From Verrucomicrobiota bacterium (lineage in GTDB: Bacteria > Verrucomicrobiota > Verrucomicrobiia > Opitutales > Puniceicoccaceae), in assembly GCA_038744685.1 (NCBI GenBank), contig JBCDMB010000025.1, positions 1 to 46,406 on the forward strand: 46,406 nt of DNA, in the 5' to 3' direction. Below, one piece after another: positions 34,740 to 42,953 of this stretch. The translations under genes were made by a program, and so were the position numbers. The notes below the pieces were generated by a model, which was given only the letters and a program-made list of their open reading frames with translations, searched no databases and had not been told where the DNA came from. How positions within the stretch are numbered: position 1 is the stretch's first letter; the number at the start of each line of letters is the position of its first letter.

Positions 34740-35779
34740 TTGGGAGCTTTCATCCTTACTTTGAAGTGTTCCTTCGGGGGCGTGATCTTTGACAGAAGCG
34801 AGGCGAGTAGGAGAGCCACTCCGGTGGTTCACTGAAAGCTTCAGGATAATCCTCGGACTTCGGTCCGATAAATGGTCGGGATGAACTGGCGTTCCTGGCC
34901 CCTGCTACGAGTAGCCCTCGGGTTGCACTGTAAGCCTTCGGGTAAACGAGAGAAGCAGGCAGATGTCACCAACTCCGGCGAAAAGGGTCGTGCCTTTTCG
35001 TATCACCACGATAGCGGAGTTTGGCGGCGAGCGGTGGCCAAGGGGCAGCGTCAAATACGCGGTGCCTAGGCGAGAACCAACCGCGAAGCCGAGTGACGCT
35101 TTTACCTTTCGGTTCGGAAAGTAGAGGCGAACACAGTCGGTCTCAGACCGATAATTGCTACTGTGAGCCAGAGTGGAGAGTGAATGTCCGACAGTGTGGA
35201 CGAACAAAACGCTGTCAGATCGAATCGGTGTCGCAACCGGCGCGGGAAAAAGGACTTTACCTTCGCGAATTGAGTGCCCCACGTGGAAGTCGTCCAGGCC
35301 GGACGGGGACCATGGAAGCCCAATAAGATTCGAATAGCGGGAGGCCCCAAAGAGGTCGTCCGCCTGAGAAATGAACGCAATTTGAGGGTTAAGAGACAAG
35401 ACCCGTTGCTCATGGCAAACGGTCCGCCGAAATACGCGGATGCTGACCATGAGGTATAGGAATGGAAGTGGAGATCTCAGACGTTTCCAATCCGTGTCCG
35501 GACTGCGGCTGTCGGCAGACAGGTGCAAAACCAGGCAGAGAAGTCTCACCCAACAAAATGCTGGTGGTGACACCAGAATCAGGTTCCGCTGCGGGGCCGA
35601 AACGAAATCGCAATCGTCCTTGCGATACGACGCAGCGTCGGGGAACTATCAGCCAGTAACCGCTCGACGGGTGGTTAGGGCGCCAAATGATAGTGAAGCG
35701 AGGAAAGAGAGTGTGGCGAACTCCCAACCCTCACCTTTAATAGGTCCGTAGATCGGAAACGATCTGCGGGCCTTTTTTT
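34740..35779 (+). ncRNA. Candidate long structured non-coding RNA, about 1.0 kb, class unidentified
   Basis: No credible protein is encoded here, yet the segment is full of stable stems. Examples: 34744-34752 with 34833-34841; a UUCG hairpin (TCGGAC-TTCG-GTCCGA, 34853-34868); 34979-34986 with 34993-35000; TCGGTC-TCA-GACCGA (35137-35151) inside CACAGT/ACTGTG; CTGGTG-GTGA-CACCAG with a GNRA loop (35561-35576); and GCTGCG (35588-35593) with CGCAGC (35631-35636) extended by GTTCC/GGAAC and enclosing ATCGCAA/TTGCGAT. The strand ends in a textbook terminator at 35743-35779. A TTGACA (34732-34737) lies just before the proposed 5' end, though the -10 is poor. It does not match tmRNA, RNase P, SRP, 6S or intron cores by eye. 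Large bacterial RNAs such as GOLLD or ROOL are possible relatives, untested. Confidence 0.6.
35743..35779 (+). terminator. Intrinsic terminator of the candidate ncRNA
   Basis: GGTCCGTAGATCG and CGATCTGCGGGCC pair over 13 positions (two or three G-T pairs) around a GAAA loop, followed at once by seven T. It ends the long gene-free structured segment. Confidence 0.9.
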
Positions 35780-36185
35780 GTGTTCACAACCATAGGAATG
35801 GCTTGGGTAGTTTCGCAATAAGCTAGCGGAAGAGATGATTTCAAACCTCTCCGGGCGCGACCAACCACGAATGGTCTTCTGGTCAAATTACGGTTAAGGT
35901 CTTCGACCGATCTGCCCGGTCCGGACGGAGCCGGACCCTCCCGGGAAAGCCGGTGCCCGTTCCGCTGCGCATGAACGCGTGGGCAGACCGTCTGCGACAG
36001 CTAATTCCAGGGAGGGACGACGTCCTCGCTGGAAGCGGAATGCCTTTGCCAAGATCAGATCAGAAGGGCTGCTTTGGCACATTTTCTGACTTCAATATCG
36101 GTCCAGATCATTGGAGCTAAAAGGAAGTGCGCTGCTTTAGTTCAATCTTCTCAACCAGCCTCATATCTTCCACTCTTCCCCGCAG
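35780..36185. other. Intergenic region with REP-like palindromes 35918-35942 and 36011-36028
   Basis: GGTCCGGACGGAGCCGGACC (35918-35937, followed by CTCCC) matches 38439-38463 at all but one base. GGAGGGACGACGTCCTCG (36011-36028) resembles 38346-38372 and the start of 20148-20178. No gene is recognised. Confidence 0.6.
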
Positions 36186-36428
36186 ATGAAACTCTTCCGT
36201 ATTTCGCAGTTTTTCATGCTATTCGTTCCTGGAGTGTGGCTTGGGCTAGTAATCGGCATTTCTTTTTTAGAGGCACCGCTCAAGTTTCAGGCACCGGGAA
36301 TCACTCTTGAGTTGGGACTGGGGATTGGGCGACTTGTTTTTGGAGCACTCAACAAGGAAGTGGTCGAGTTGCTGATTCTCTTTGTTCTTGGGTTTTGGAT
36401 GAAAGGTCCGGAGCCGAAAGTGAGGTGA
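36186..36428 (+). CDS. Small membrane protein of unknown function
   Basis: The 80-residue protein has two hydrophobic helices (FFMLFVPGVWLGLVIGISF and VELLILFVLGFWM) joined by a loop with EAPLKFQAPGITLELGLGIG. The coherent hydrophobic pattern and family-like residues suggest a real gene. Its position just ahead of the COG0523 gene may be chance. Confidence 0.6.
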   Translation: MKLFRISQFFMLFVPGVWLGLVIGISFLEAPLKFQAPGITLELGLGIGRLVFGALNKEVVELLILFVLGFWMKGPEPKVR

Positions 36429-36497
36429 ATTTGGGAGGGCGAATCCTAGACTAACTTCCTAAGTACCTCCCGGAAACCTTCCTTCGAATCGGGATAA

Positions 36498-37889
36498 TTG
36501 ATTCCTCAATTTTCCGTCGACTCTCCTATTGCAAGCGCCTTTCGTTACGGTGTGTCTTTCGCCCGATGGAATCCTGACCTTTCTGAGGAGGAAATATCAA
36601 AAGTTCCGGTCACTGTTTTGTGCGGTTTTCTCGGTGCTGGAAAGACTACCGTTCTGAATCATATCCTTTCTCACAGGGGCTCGCCAAAATTTGCGGTGTT
36701 GGTCAATGACCTCGGGGAGATTAATGTAGATGCGTCCCTGATTCGCAATGCAGTCAAAGAAGAAAACGGTGCGTTTTCCGGAATGTTGGAGCTTCAGGGT
36801 GGCTGCATTTGCTGTAGCATCCAAACGGAGTTGCTCGACTCACTGCTCGAGCTCGTCCAACGATTCGAGCCGGAGTATATCCTCGTCGAGGCTACCGGAG
36901 TGGCAGAGCCGGAGGCGATTCTCGAGACGCTTTATTCAGGGAACACTTTTGGCCGTAGGGGTACGGACTTTCTCCAAGTGGCGAATATGGTGACCGTGAT
37001 CGATGGCGGAAATTTAGGTCAGTATTTTGCCTCAAGCGAAAATACTGGAGGGTCTCGGCGGACGCATCTTCTCCCCAGTGATCCTCGCCGCCCGGTTCAG
37101 GAGCTGCTGATCGAACAGATCGAATGCGCAGATGTTTTGATCCTTAATAAAGTTGATGGTTTAGACGGTGATGATCGTCGTCGGTTTGAAGGTTATCTCA
37201 AGGGTCTCAATCGAACGGCAGAGATATGGGAGTGCAGTTTTGGCAACATTGATGTGGAGGTCCTGCTGGGAACGAATCGATTCAGTGAGCAGAGCACTCT
37301 TGCAGGCGCCGGTTGGCATCAAGCCATGTTGGCAAACGAAAAATCCGGCAGGGTAGAGGGGCACGAGAGCGTGTTGGCCGAAGACTCACAGGAGCACCAT
37401 CATCAGGAACACCTCCACGACCACCAACACGATCATCACCACGAAGACGAGCACGATCATCACCATGATCACGAAGGCCATGACCATCACGATCACAGGG
37501 ACTACGGCTTGGATACATTTGTCTTCAACGCACGGACTCCTTTCGTCGAATCCCGCTTCCTTAAAGTCATGCGCAAGGGGTTGCCGGGAGTGATACGGGC
37601 AAAGGGCCTCTACTGGTCAGATCGCCGTCCGACTCACGTAGGGTTCCTTTCCATCGCAGGTAAGATGATGCGCGCCGACTATCAATCCGAGTGGTTCCAC
37701 ACCGCAGTTCAGCGAGGAGATGAGAAATTGGAAAACCTACCGGAAGTCGTCCGCAATGCATGGACTCCCGGCCAAGGCGATCGGCGCCAGGAAATCGTTT
37801 TCATCGGAATTGATATGGACCGGGAGAAAATCGAAAAGGCACTAAGGGATTGTTTTGTGGAGGAGGTAGGGGTCGGAAAGAAGACGTAG
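36498..37889 (+). CDS. COG0523 (CobW/YjiA-type) GTPase with His-rich metal-binding stretch
   Basis: The 463-residue frame starts at a TTG; the conserved part begins at about residue 36. It has the P-loop GFLGAGKTT (43-51), the metal-binding Cys motif GGCICC (Cys103, 105, 106), EATGVAEPEAIL and the guanine-binding NKVD. A run very rich in His, Asp and Glu (about residues 298-334) binds zinc or similar metals. The CobW C-terminal domain follows (GLPGVIRAKGLYWSDRRPTH). These GTPases insert or deliver Zn, Co or Ni to client proteins, often in zinc starvation. No Zur box or client gene was seen nearby. Confidence 0.92.
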   Translation: MIPQFSVDSPIASAFRYGVSFARWNPDLSEEEISKVPVTVLCGFLGAGKTTVLNHILSHRGSPKFAVLVNDLGEINVDASLIRNAVKEENGAFSGMLELQGGCICCSIQTELLDSLLELVQRFEPEYILVEATGVAEPEAILETLYSGNTFGRRGTDFLQVANMVTVIDGGNLGQYFASSENTGGSRRTHLLPSDPRRPVQELLIEQIECADVLILNKVDGLDGDDRRRFEGYLKGLNRTAEIWECSFGNIDVEVLLGTNRFSEQSTLAGAGWHQAMLANEKSGRVEGHESVLAEDSQEHHHQEHLHDHQHDHHHEDEHDHHHDHEGHDHHDHRDYGLDTFVFNARTPFVESRFLKVMRKGLPGVIRAKGLYWSDRRPTHVGFLSIAGKMMRADYQSEWFHTAVQRGDEKLENLPEVVRNAWTPGQGDRRQEIVFIGIDMDREKIEKALRDCFVEEVGVGKKT

Positions 37890-37938
37890 CTGAACCGAAG
37901 TAAAGATTTCAAGCATCCCAAAAAGCGAGGAGAGAAAC

Positions 37939-38343
37939 ATTACGGTTCAATGGAATACTGATCGCCGTCTGGACGCCTCTCATCCAGTCATTGACGCGTG
38001 GTTGAAGGCAGTGAATGCCCACTCGGTGGTTGATGTTTGTGCGCTTTACGCTCCCGACGCAATTTTGTTGCCGACTCTCTCCGATGTGATTTGTGACTCA
38101 CCCGAACGTATCAGGAAGTATTTCGAGTCCTTTCTCACCCAACCGAAGTTGCTTGCCACTCTCGAAAGTTGCTACGTTCAAGAGTATTCTGAGATTAAGA
38201 TCGACTCGGGGATTTATCAGTTTGAATGGGATAATGAGGAAATGGGGCTAATGCAGTTCACCCGCGCCCGCTTCACCTTCGTCATTCGCGACGAACGGAT
38301 CGTCGAACATCACTCCAGTATGGCGCCGCAGTTGTCAGCTTGA
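37939..38343 (+). CDS. SnoaL/SgcJ-type NTF2-like protein
   Basis: The product (about 134 residues) has VIDAWLKAVNAHSVVDVCAL, YAPDAILLPTLSD and ERIRKYFESFL, as in the SgcJ/EcaC (SnoaL-like, DUF4440-related) family with a cone-shaped barrel. An ATG start is lacking: a TTG at 38002 would cut off the conserved first helix. An ATT at 37939 has a GAGGAG six bases upstream (37927-37932) and would restore it, so I set the start there with low certainty. Function is unknown; relatives are often steroid-isomerase-like or of no known activity. Confidence 0.7.
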   Translation: MTVQWNTDRRLDASHPVIDAWLKAVNAHSVVDVCALYAPDAILLPTLSDVICDSPERIRKYFESFLTQPKLLATLESCYVQEYSEIKIDSGIYQFEWDNEEMGLMQFTRARFTFVIRDERIVEHHSSMAPQLSA

Positions 38344-38658
38344 TTGGAGGGACGGCGGCCCCGCCGTCCTCGATCAGCTTCAAATGAACGCTGGTCTGTT
38401 TTTAACTAGGGCTAGCGTTGCGGTTTTACACAATGCGCGGTCCGAACGGAGCCGGACCCTCCCAGTGAGACTTTTGTATTTCCTCTGATACCATCGCTTC
38501 GTGTTAATTCATGAATTTTGCCGAGATGCAGGAGTTGGTGGAGCAAGCTGGCCCAAGTTGCGGGAGAACAGATTGGAGACTAAGCGGACCCCTCTCTTTG
38601 GCGGTTCCATGTTTCTAGCCTTCTCGGAGAGACTCAAATAAAGAAGAGAACCCAAGTC
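38344..38658. other. Intergenic region with REP-like palindromes 38346-38372 and 38439-38463
   Basis: GGAGGGACGGCGGCCCCGCC (followed by GTCCTCG) is an almost perfect palindrome. GGTCCGAACGGAGCCGGACC (followed by CTCCC) is the twin of 35918-35942. No gene is recognised between the SnoaL-like gene and the rhodopsin terminator. Confidence 0.6.
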
Positions 38659-38686
38659 TGCCGCAGCGCCTTTCGGCGCTACGGCA
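38659..38686 (-). terminator. Terminator hairpin after rhodopsin gene
   Basis: Read on the minus strand, TGCCGTAGCGCC and GGCGCTGCGGCA pair over 12 positions around a GAAA loop, followed by a T/C-rich stretch. It lies 36 bases past the rhodopsin stop codon. Confidence 0.65.
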
Positions 38687-38722
38687 AACCCGGAAAAAAC
38701 GGGGAAAAAACGGCAGCTTATC

Positions 38723-39568
38723 CTACTTGAGAACCGCTTCTTCCGAAACGTAACCCTCGGCCTTGCTCAGTTTCATCGCTACGAGCGAGAGGAGCACTCC
38801 GTAAATGATCTTCGAAGTGATGTCTGCTACTGTGTAGGTAATGTGGCGGCCGACCACACCCGCTTCACCGTCGAGCATGAGCGGCATTAGGTAGGCACCC
38901 GGATAGAGCATCCACGAGATCAGGAAGAGCCACCAGATCGATTCCAGTGTTTTCGCAGCATCGGCCGGAATGCCTTCTTTACCCTCGTTAATGACCTTTT
39001 TCTTCATCACATAGAGGATATCGATGAAGAACACAGTCGATATCGCACCCCAGATCAGCCAAACGGTTGGGTTGGTTACTTCATAAAACTGGCCGGCGTA
39101 TCCGGTTGCAATCATCAGAGTCCCCGAGATCCAGAACCGGTTCCGGACCGAAGAGAACTTACTCTTCGTCAGGGTCACCACAAAGAGGATCTGGAAGAGC
39201 AACATGGGAACATCGATCAACCAGTTCAGGTAACGGTAGCCGTTGTTAAACAGATCCTTTCCTTCCTGCAGCATGTAAAGACCCGTCGCGGGATCGAACG
39301 CAAAGGCGTCGGTCCAGTTCGTGGCCTGCACGTAGAGAAGCAGAGCGGCAGACACCATCACCACCCCTGAGAGGATGGAGGACATTCGGAATCGAGGAGC
39401 GACCTGTTTAATGGTCATGACAAAATACAACAACGCGGCAAGCATGGTTGCGTAACCGAGTGTGAGAGTATGAGCGGAGAGCTGGTAACCCATTTCCGTG
39501 AAACCGATGTCGAGACCGACATAGTTTTCGAAGGTAGCGTTACCGAGAGCGTTTTCTGTATCGGGCAT
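38723..39568 (-). CDS. Microbial rhodopsin with NDQ motif (light-driven sodium pump type)
   Basis: The start is set at the ATG at 39568, giving MPDTENALGNATFENYVG, which aligns with the KR2 N-terminus; the upstream in-frame extension to 39634 is not conserved. The 281-residue protein has seven membrane helices. In helix C, RYLNWLIDVPMLLFQ places Asn115, Asp119 and Gln126 at the KR2 positions 112, 116 and 123, the NDQ signature of sodium-pumping rhodopsins. Arg112, His33, Asp249 and the retinal Schiff-base Lys253 (ADITSKIIYG) are also present. Light drives Na+ export, generating a sodium-motive force. No retinal synthesis gene (blh) lies in the window. The thiamine operon upstream on the same strand is separated by 165 bp and is probably a distinct transcript. 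Confidence 0.95.
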   Translation of the reverse strand: MPDTENALGNATFENYVGLDIGFTEMGYQLSAHTLTLGYATMLAALLYFVMTIKQVAPRFRMSSILSGVVMVSAALLLYVQATNWTDAFAFDPATGLYMLQEGKDLFNNGYRYLNWLIDVPMLLFQILFVVTLTKSKFSSVRNRFWISGTLMIATGYAGQFYEVTNPTVWLIWGAISTVFFIDILYVMKKKVINEGKEGIPADAAKTLESIWWLFLISWMLYPGAYLMPLMLDGEAGVVGRHITYTVADITSKIIYGVLLSLVAMKLSKAEGYVSEEAVLK

Positions 39569-39733
39569 AGCTATAGTCTGAGGTTGGTGGTAGGGAGGCC
39601 AAAGAAAAGGGGTTCGAATCCATCCCGTTTTCAAACTGATCAGAGAGTTTGCTTCTCTAATTAGTGTTCCTTTTGAACCTCATTAGCTAAGGTTTTGGAC
39701 GCAAGCGATCCGTCAGAGAGTTCGAAAAAGCAG

Positions 39734-40537
39734 CTACAGACCAAAGTGATTGATGGGTCCATTACCCTTACCAAGAACCCGGTCTTTTCCGTTGAGAATG
39801 GCCTGATTGGTATACTGACAACCCTTCCGCACAGAGTCCTTCAAACCAAACCCCAAACTAAGATAAGTTGCGATACTGGAGGACAAACTACAGCCGGTTC
39901 CGTGGGTGTTCTTAGTCTCTACCCGAGGATTTGTAATGGTGGTGATTTGACCGGTTTCGGCTTCGTAGAGCGTGTCCACCATTTGGTCATCCAAACCTTC
40001 GAGATGTCCTCCTTTGAGAAGAACTGAAGTCTGGTAGTGTTTGCCAATCTCCTTCGTAGACTCCTGAAGAGATTCAGAATGAATCGATCGCCCCATCAGG
40101 ATTTCCGCTTCCTTGAGATTGGGAGTAATTAAAAGCGAGGCGGGCAAGAACTTTTTCAAACAGTTGACCGCGCTTTCCGCGATCAGCCGATCCCCTGAGG
40201 TCGCGACCATCACTGGATCTAGAACAATATTCCGAGCCCTGTATTCCGACAATTTAGCCGCAACCAATTCGATGACGTCGCAGGAATGGAGCATCCCGAT
40301 CTTGACCGCTCCAAATTCGATGTCACTGAGAACCGCGTCGAGCTGCTTTTCGAGATGGGAGAGTGGGATTGGGTGGATATCGGTAACGCCAAGGGTGTTT
40401 TGGGCGGTGGTAGCAGTGATCACGCTCGCCGCATACCCACCGCAGGCGGAGATGCTCTTGATGTCTGCTTGAATGCCAGCACAGCCACCGGAGTCGCTTC
40501 CTGCGATGGTCAATACGGATGGGTAACGGGTCGTCAT
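39734..40537 (-). CDS. thiD: Hydroxymethylpyrimidine (phosphate) kinase
   Basis: The start at 40537 (MTTRYPSVLTIAGSDSGGCAG) overlaps the tenA stop in an ATGA, so tenA and thiD are translationally coupled. The 267-residue ribokinase-fold enzyme has AGSDSGGCAGIQADIK (substrate and ATP site), VKIGMLHS, VLDPVMVATSGD and KNTHGTGCSLSSSIA (anion hole and catalytic Asp region, GTGC). It phosphorylates HMP and HMP-P in thiamine synthesis and salvage. It is the last gene of the operon. Confidence 0.96.
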   Translation of the reverse strand: MTTRYPSVLTIAGSDSGGCAGIQADIKSISACGGYAASVITATTAQNTLGVTDIHPIPLSHLEKQLDAVLSDIEFGAVKIGMLHSCDVIELVAAKLSEYRARNIVLDPVMVATSGDRLIAESAVNCLKKFLPASLLITPNLKEAEILMGRSIHSESLQESTKEIGKHYQTSVLLKGGHLEGLDDQMVDTLYEAETGQITTITNPRVETKNTHGTGCSLSSSIATYLSLGFGLKDSVRKGCQYTNQAILNGKDRVLGKGNGPINHFGL

Positions 40538-41187
40538 ACTGGCCACGTCTCTTTCCGATAAGCACTGTCCCAGAACATCCACTCCAGCCTCGAGGCTTTT
40601 TCAAAAGCGGCATCCATTCGTCTCAGCGTTTCTTCCGAAGCGGTTTCAGCGTGCTTATCGGTGATGGCTATTGCCTCGTTTACCGAATCGGCAAACTCCT
40701 CTCCTCCATACGTTGCAATCCATTTTTGATAAGGGTTTTCCTCCTGGTTCGTTTGATTCGCTAGAATGAAGTCACCCACCTCTTTATAGATCGTAAAACA
40801 AGGTAAAACGGCGGCCAATCCCTCCTCCAGTGGACGGGTATGAACCATGCGGCTGAGGTAGCTGTTATAGAGCTCACAGGTCGGCGAGATTTTTCCCAGG
40901 TCGGGGCCATTTTCGAGGTAAAGCTCATGGACGGCTTGTTCCACTTCGATAATTCCGGTGGCGGCGCTCAAAAAAAATTGAATATCCGGATCGTCGTTAC
41001 ACTTGATTCCGAGTGCGCCCAAGACCCGTTTGTATTCTGATAAATAGAGCGCATCCTGCTCGATATAGAATCGGAAAACCTCTTTCGACAAAGTGCCGTC
41101 CATCAGCTTTTCAATGAACGGATGTGACTTGATCTCACGTCTGATCGGATCGGTCTTGGCGTTTATCGTTTCGAACCAGTTCGGCAT
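40534..41187 (-). CDS. tenA: Aminopyrimidine aminohydrolase / thiaminase II (TenA)
   Basis: The 217-residue all-helical enzyme has HPFIEKLMDGTLSKEVFRFYIEQDALYL, the active-site Cys in AVLPCFTIYKEVG, and the Glu in RLEWMFWDSAY. It frees HMP from degraded thiamine (salvage) or cleaves thiamine. It overlaps the end of thiE by 25 bp and the start of thiD by four. Its position between thiE and thiD fits a salvage role. Confidence 0.95.
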   Translation of the reverse strand: MPNWFETINAKTDPIRREIKSHPFIEKLMDGTLSKEVFRFYIEQDALYLSEYKRVLGALGIKCNDDPDIQFFLSAATGIIEVEQAVHELYLENGPDLGKISPTCELYNSYLSRMVHTRPLEEGLAAVLPCFTIYKEVGDFILANQTNQEENPYQKWIATYGGEEFADSVNEAIAITDKHAETASEETLRRMDAAFEKASRLEWMFWDSAYRKETWPV

Positions 41188-41813
41188 AGTATTTCCTTTA
41201 GGTTGGTAGTAGTTCGCTCTGGGTCACAGGATCTGGAGATTGCGGATATGACCGCAATTCCATCCGACCCACTTTCAATCACTGCGGCGGCATTCCCTTC
41301 ATCAATTCCACCGATAGATACCAGTGGTTTTCCACTGATCTTCCGGATTTCTTCAATGCCTTCCAAACCGAGAGGAGGTTCCAGATCCAGCGTTTTGGTG
41401 TTGGTGGCAAAAACAGGGGAGAGTCCGAGATAATCCACCTCCAGACCGTTTGCCTCTTCTGCTTGCTCGAAACTGCCCACCGACCATCCGATGATCTTAT
41501 CGTCGCCGATCAGTTTCCGGGCAACCGAAGGGGGCATGTCGCTCTGTCCAAGGTGAACGCCGTCTGCGTTGACCGACAAAGCGATGTCGATCCGATCGTT
41601 CACGAGGAGCGGAACTTCATAGCGGTCGCAAACGGCTTTCGTTTCCACCGCCCTCCGATAAAACCTCTTGGTGTTCAGTTTCTTTTCCCGGAGCTGGACG
41701 ATGGTCGCTCCGCCTCTCAGGGTCGCTTCCAGAATTTGGATGAACTCATCGTCGTCGGAAACACGGTCATCGGTAACGAACATTAATGAGTAGTCTGGGG
41801 GAGGCGGTCTCAC
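41163..41813 (-). CDS. thiE: Thiamine-phosphate synthase
   Basis: The start is the GTG at 41813, which overlaps the thiM stop in a GTGA; this gives a 216-residue protein, the normal length. A longer in-frame extension runs inside thiM and is spurious. It has ATLRGGATIVQLREKKLNTK, VPLLVNDRIDIALSVNADGVHLGQSDMP (phosphate and Mg site) and GLSPVFATNTK, then PLVSIGGIDEGNAAAVI. It joins HMP-PP and the thiazole phosphate to give thiamine phosphate. Confidence 0.95.
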   Translation of the reverse strand: MRPPPPDYSLMFVTDDRVSDDDEFIQILEATLRGGATIVQLREKKLNTKRFYRRAVETKAVCDRYEVPLLVNDRIDIALSVNADGVHLGQSDMPPSVARKLIGDDKIIGWSVGSFEQAEEANGLEVDYLGLSPVFATNTKTLDLEPPLGLEGIEEIRKISGKPLVSIGGIDEGNAAAVIESGSDGIAVISAISRSCDPERTTTNLKEILCRTGSKR

Positions 41814-42571
41814 GATGTTGTGATCCCGTAGAGGCAATCGAGAAAATTCATTTGGAAGCTGCCCGGGCCCTTTGATAGGGCTGCCGCTTGACTGCCCGCT
41901 TCTCCCATGATCTCCATCGCGCTCAATGCGGCTGAGTGCCCATCGGAGTTTACCCCCAAGCAGGCTCCAATCACCGCAGTGGCGGTGCATCCCATACCTG
42001 TTACTGCGGCCATCATTGGGCTGCCCTCGTTCACCTCATCCACTTGAGTTCCTGTGACGACATAGTCAGTGGCACCACTGATCACAATCGTGTTCGAGAG
42101 GGATTGAGAAAGACTCTGAGCCGCGTCGATCGCCTCGGTGGAGGCTGCGGTGCTATCCACTCCCTTCGTGCTACTGGATACTTTCGCCAGTGCCATGATT
42201 TCGGACGCATTCCCCCGGATGACTGTGGGAGTGGCCGCCTCCATAATACTCTTGGCACTCTGATTGCGATACGGAGACGCTCCCATCCCAACTGGATCGA
42301 ATACAGACGGCTTGCCGAGCTCGTTCGCCTTATTCGCCGCCGACAACATCGCGTCCACCCATTCAGGACTCAGTGTCCCCATGTTGATGACCAAAGAGGA
42401 TGATATGGAGACGATATCTTCTACCTCTTCAATGGCATGCGCCATGACAGGCGAGGCTCCGATGGCCAATAGGGCGTTCGCGGTATTGTTCATCACCACG
42501 TAATTGGTGATGTTGTGCACGAGTGGTGACTGTTCCCGAATTTTCGTAATCGTTTGTTCAGTTGTGAGCAT
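41810..42571 (-). CDS. thiM: Hydroxyethylthiazole kinase
   Basis: The 253-residue protein has SPLVHNITNYVVMNNTANALLAIGASPVMAHA, VFDPVGMGASPYRN, VIRGNASEIMALA and AVTGMGCTATAVIGA, with the catalytic Cys of the ribokinase-like anion hole. It phosphorylates the thiazole moiety in salvage. It is the first gene of the thiM-thiE-tenA-thiD operon; all downstream starts overlap the preceding stop. No TPP riboswitch core was seen in the 150 bases upstream. Confidence 0.96.
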   Translation of the reverse strand: MLTTEQTITKIREQSPLVHNITNYVVMNNTANALLAIGASPVMAHAIEEVEDIVSISSSLVINMGTLSPEWVDAMLSAANKANELGKPSVFDPVGMGASPYRNQSAKSIMEAATPTVIRGNASEIMALAKVSSSTKGVDSTAASTEAIDAAQSLSQSLSNTIVISGATDYVVTGTQVDEVNEGSPMMAAVTGMGCTATAVIGACLGVNSDGHSAALSAMEIMGEAGSQAAALSKGPGSFQMNFLDCLYGITTS

Positions 42572-42639
42572 AGAATTTGGGTGAACTTAGCTATCAAAAG
42601 AAAATAGCAGACGCAGGGGAAACAACTCTTTCTTTTGAG

Positions 42640-42792
42640 GGCAGTTCGATTGACCTCCTCTGGCTCGTGATTGCGGAACCGGTGTTGCCGCAACCCCTTA
42701 GTGGCGAGGTACTTTTGGATTTGAGCCGCGTTGCGGCTTGCTCAGAACCAAAACTGCTCTCGTCACGTCCAAAGGAGGTCAATCGAACCGCC
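42640..42792. repeat. Fold-back element with 24-bp arms
   Basis: The arms 42640-42663 (with GTTCGATTGACCTCCT) and 42769-42792 (AGGAGGTCAATCGAAC) are inverted with 22 of 24 matches. The inside also folds (GAGCCGC..GCGGCTTGCTC, CCTCTGGCTCG..). The whole ~150 bp can form a large cruciform or RNA stem. It is not a gene. The CGATAGCGATCTGGATTTCG repeat (42837-42863) follows. Confidence 0.65.
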
Positions 42793-42953
42793 CTTGAATG
42801 GATGGGTTGGGAATTTGCTCCGCTACGAGACCCGATCCCGATAGCGATCTGGATTTCGATTTCCTTCTTTGACCCCTGTCCAAAACCCACCGCAAAAACT
42901 CTACGCATTCTCTCCCTCCCGTTAACAAGTAACTGGAAACTGTCGGACTCCGC

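Noticed and set aside
34905-35573. 222-codon open frame on the minus strand inside the structured segment
   Set aside because: It has no recognisable motif, an odd composition rich in S, R and L, no ribosome site, and lies antisense to strong stems that end at a plus-strand terminator. Several other frames there are open too.
34740-35779. RNase P RNA, group I or group II intron
   Set aside because: GAGGAAAGTCC and the other RNase P core strings, the group II domain V hairpin and the group I P-Q-R-S core were looked for and not seen; the length also does not fit RNase P.
41814-41990. N-terminal extension of thiE
   Set aside because: The extension lies within thiM in another frame; the GTG at 41813 overlapping the thiM stop gives the normal protein length.
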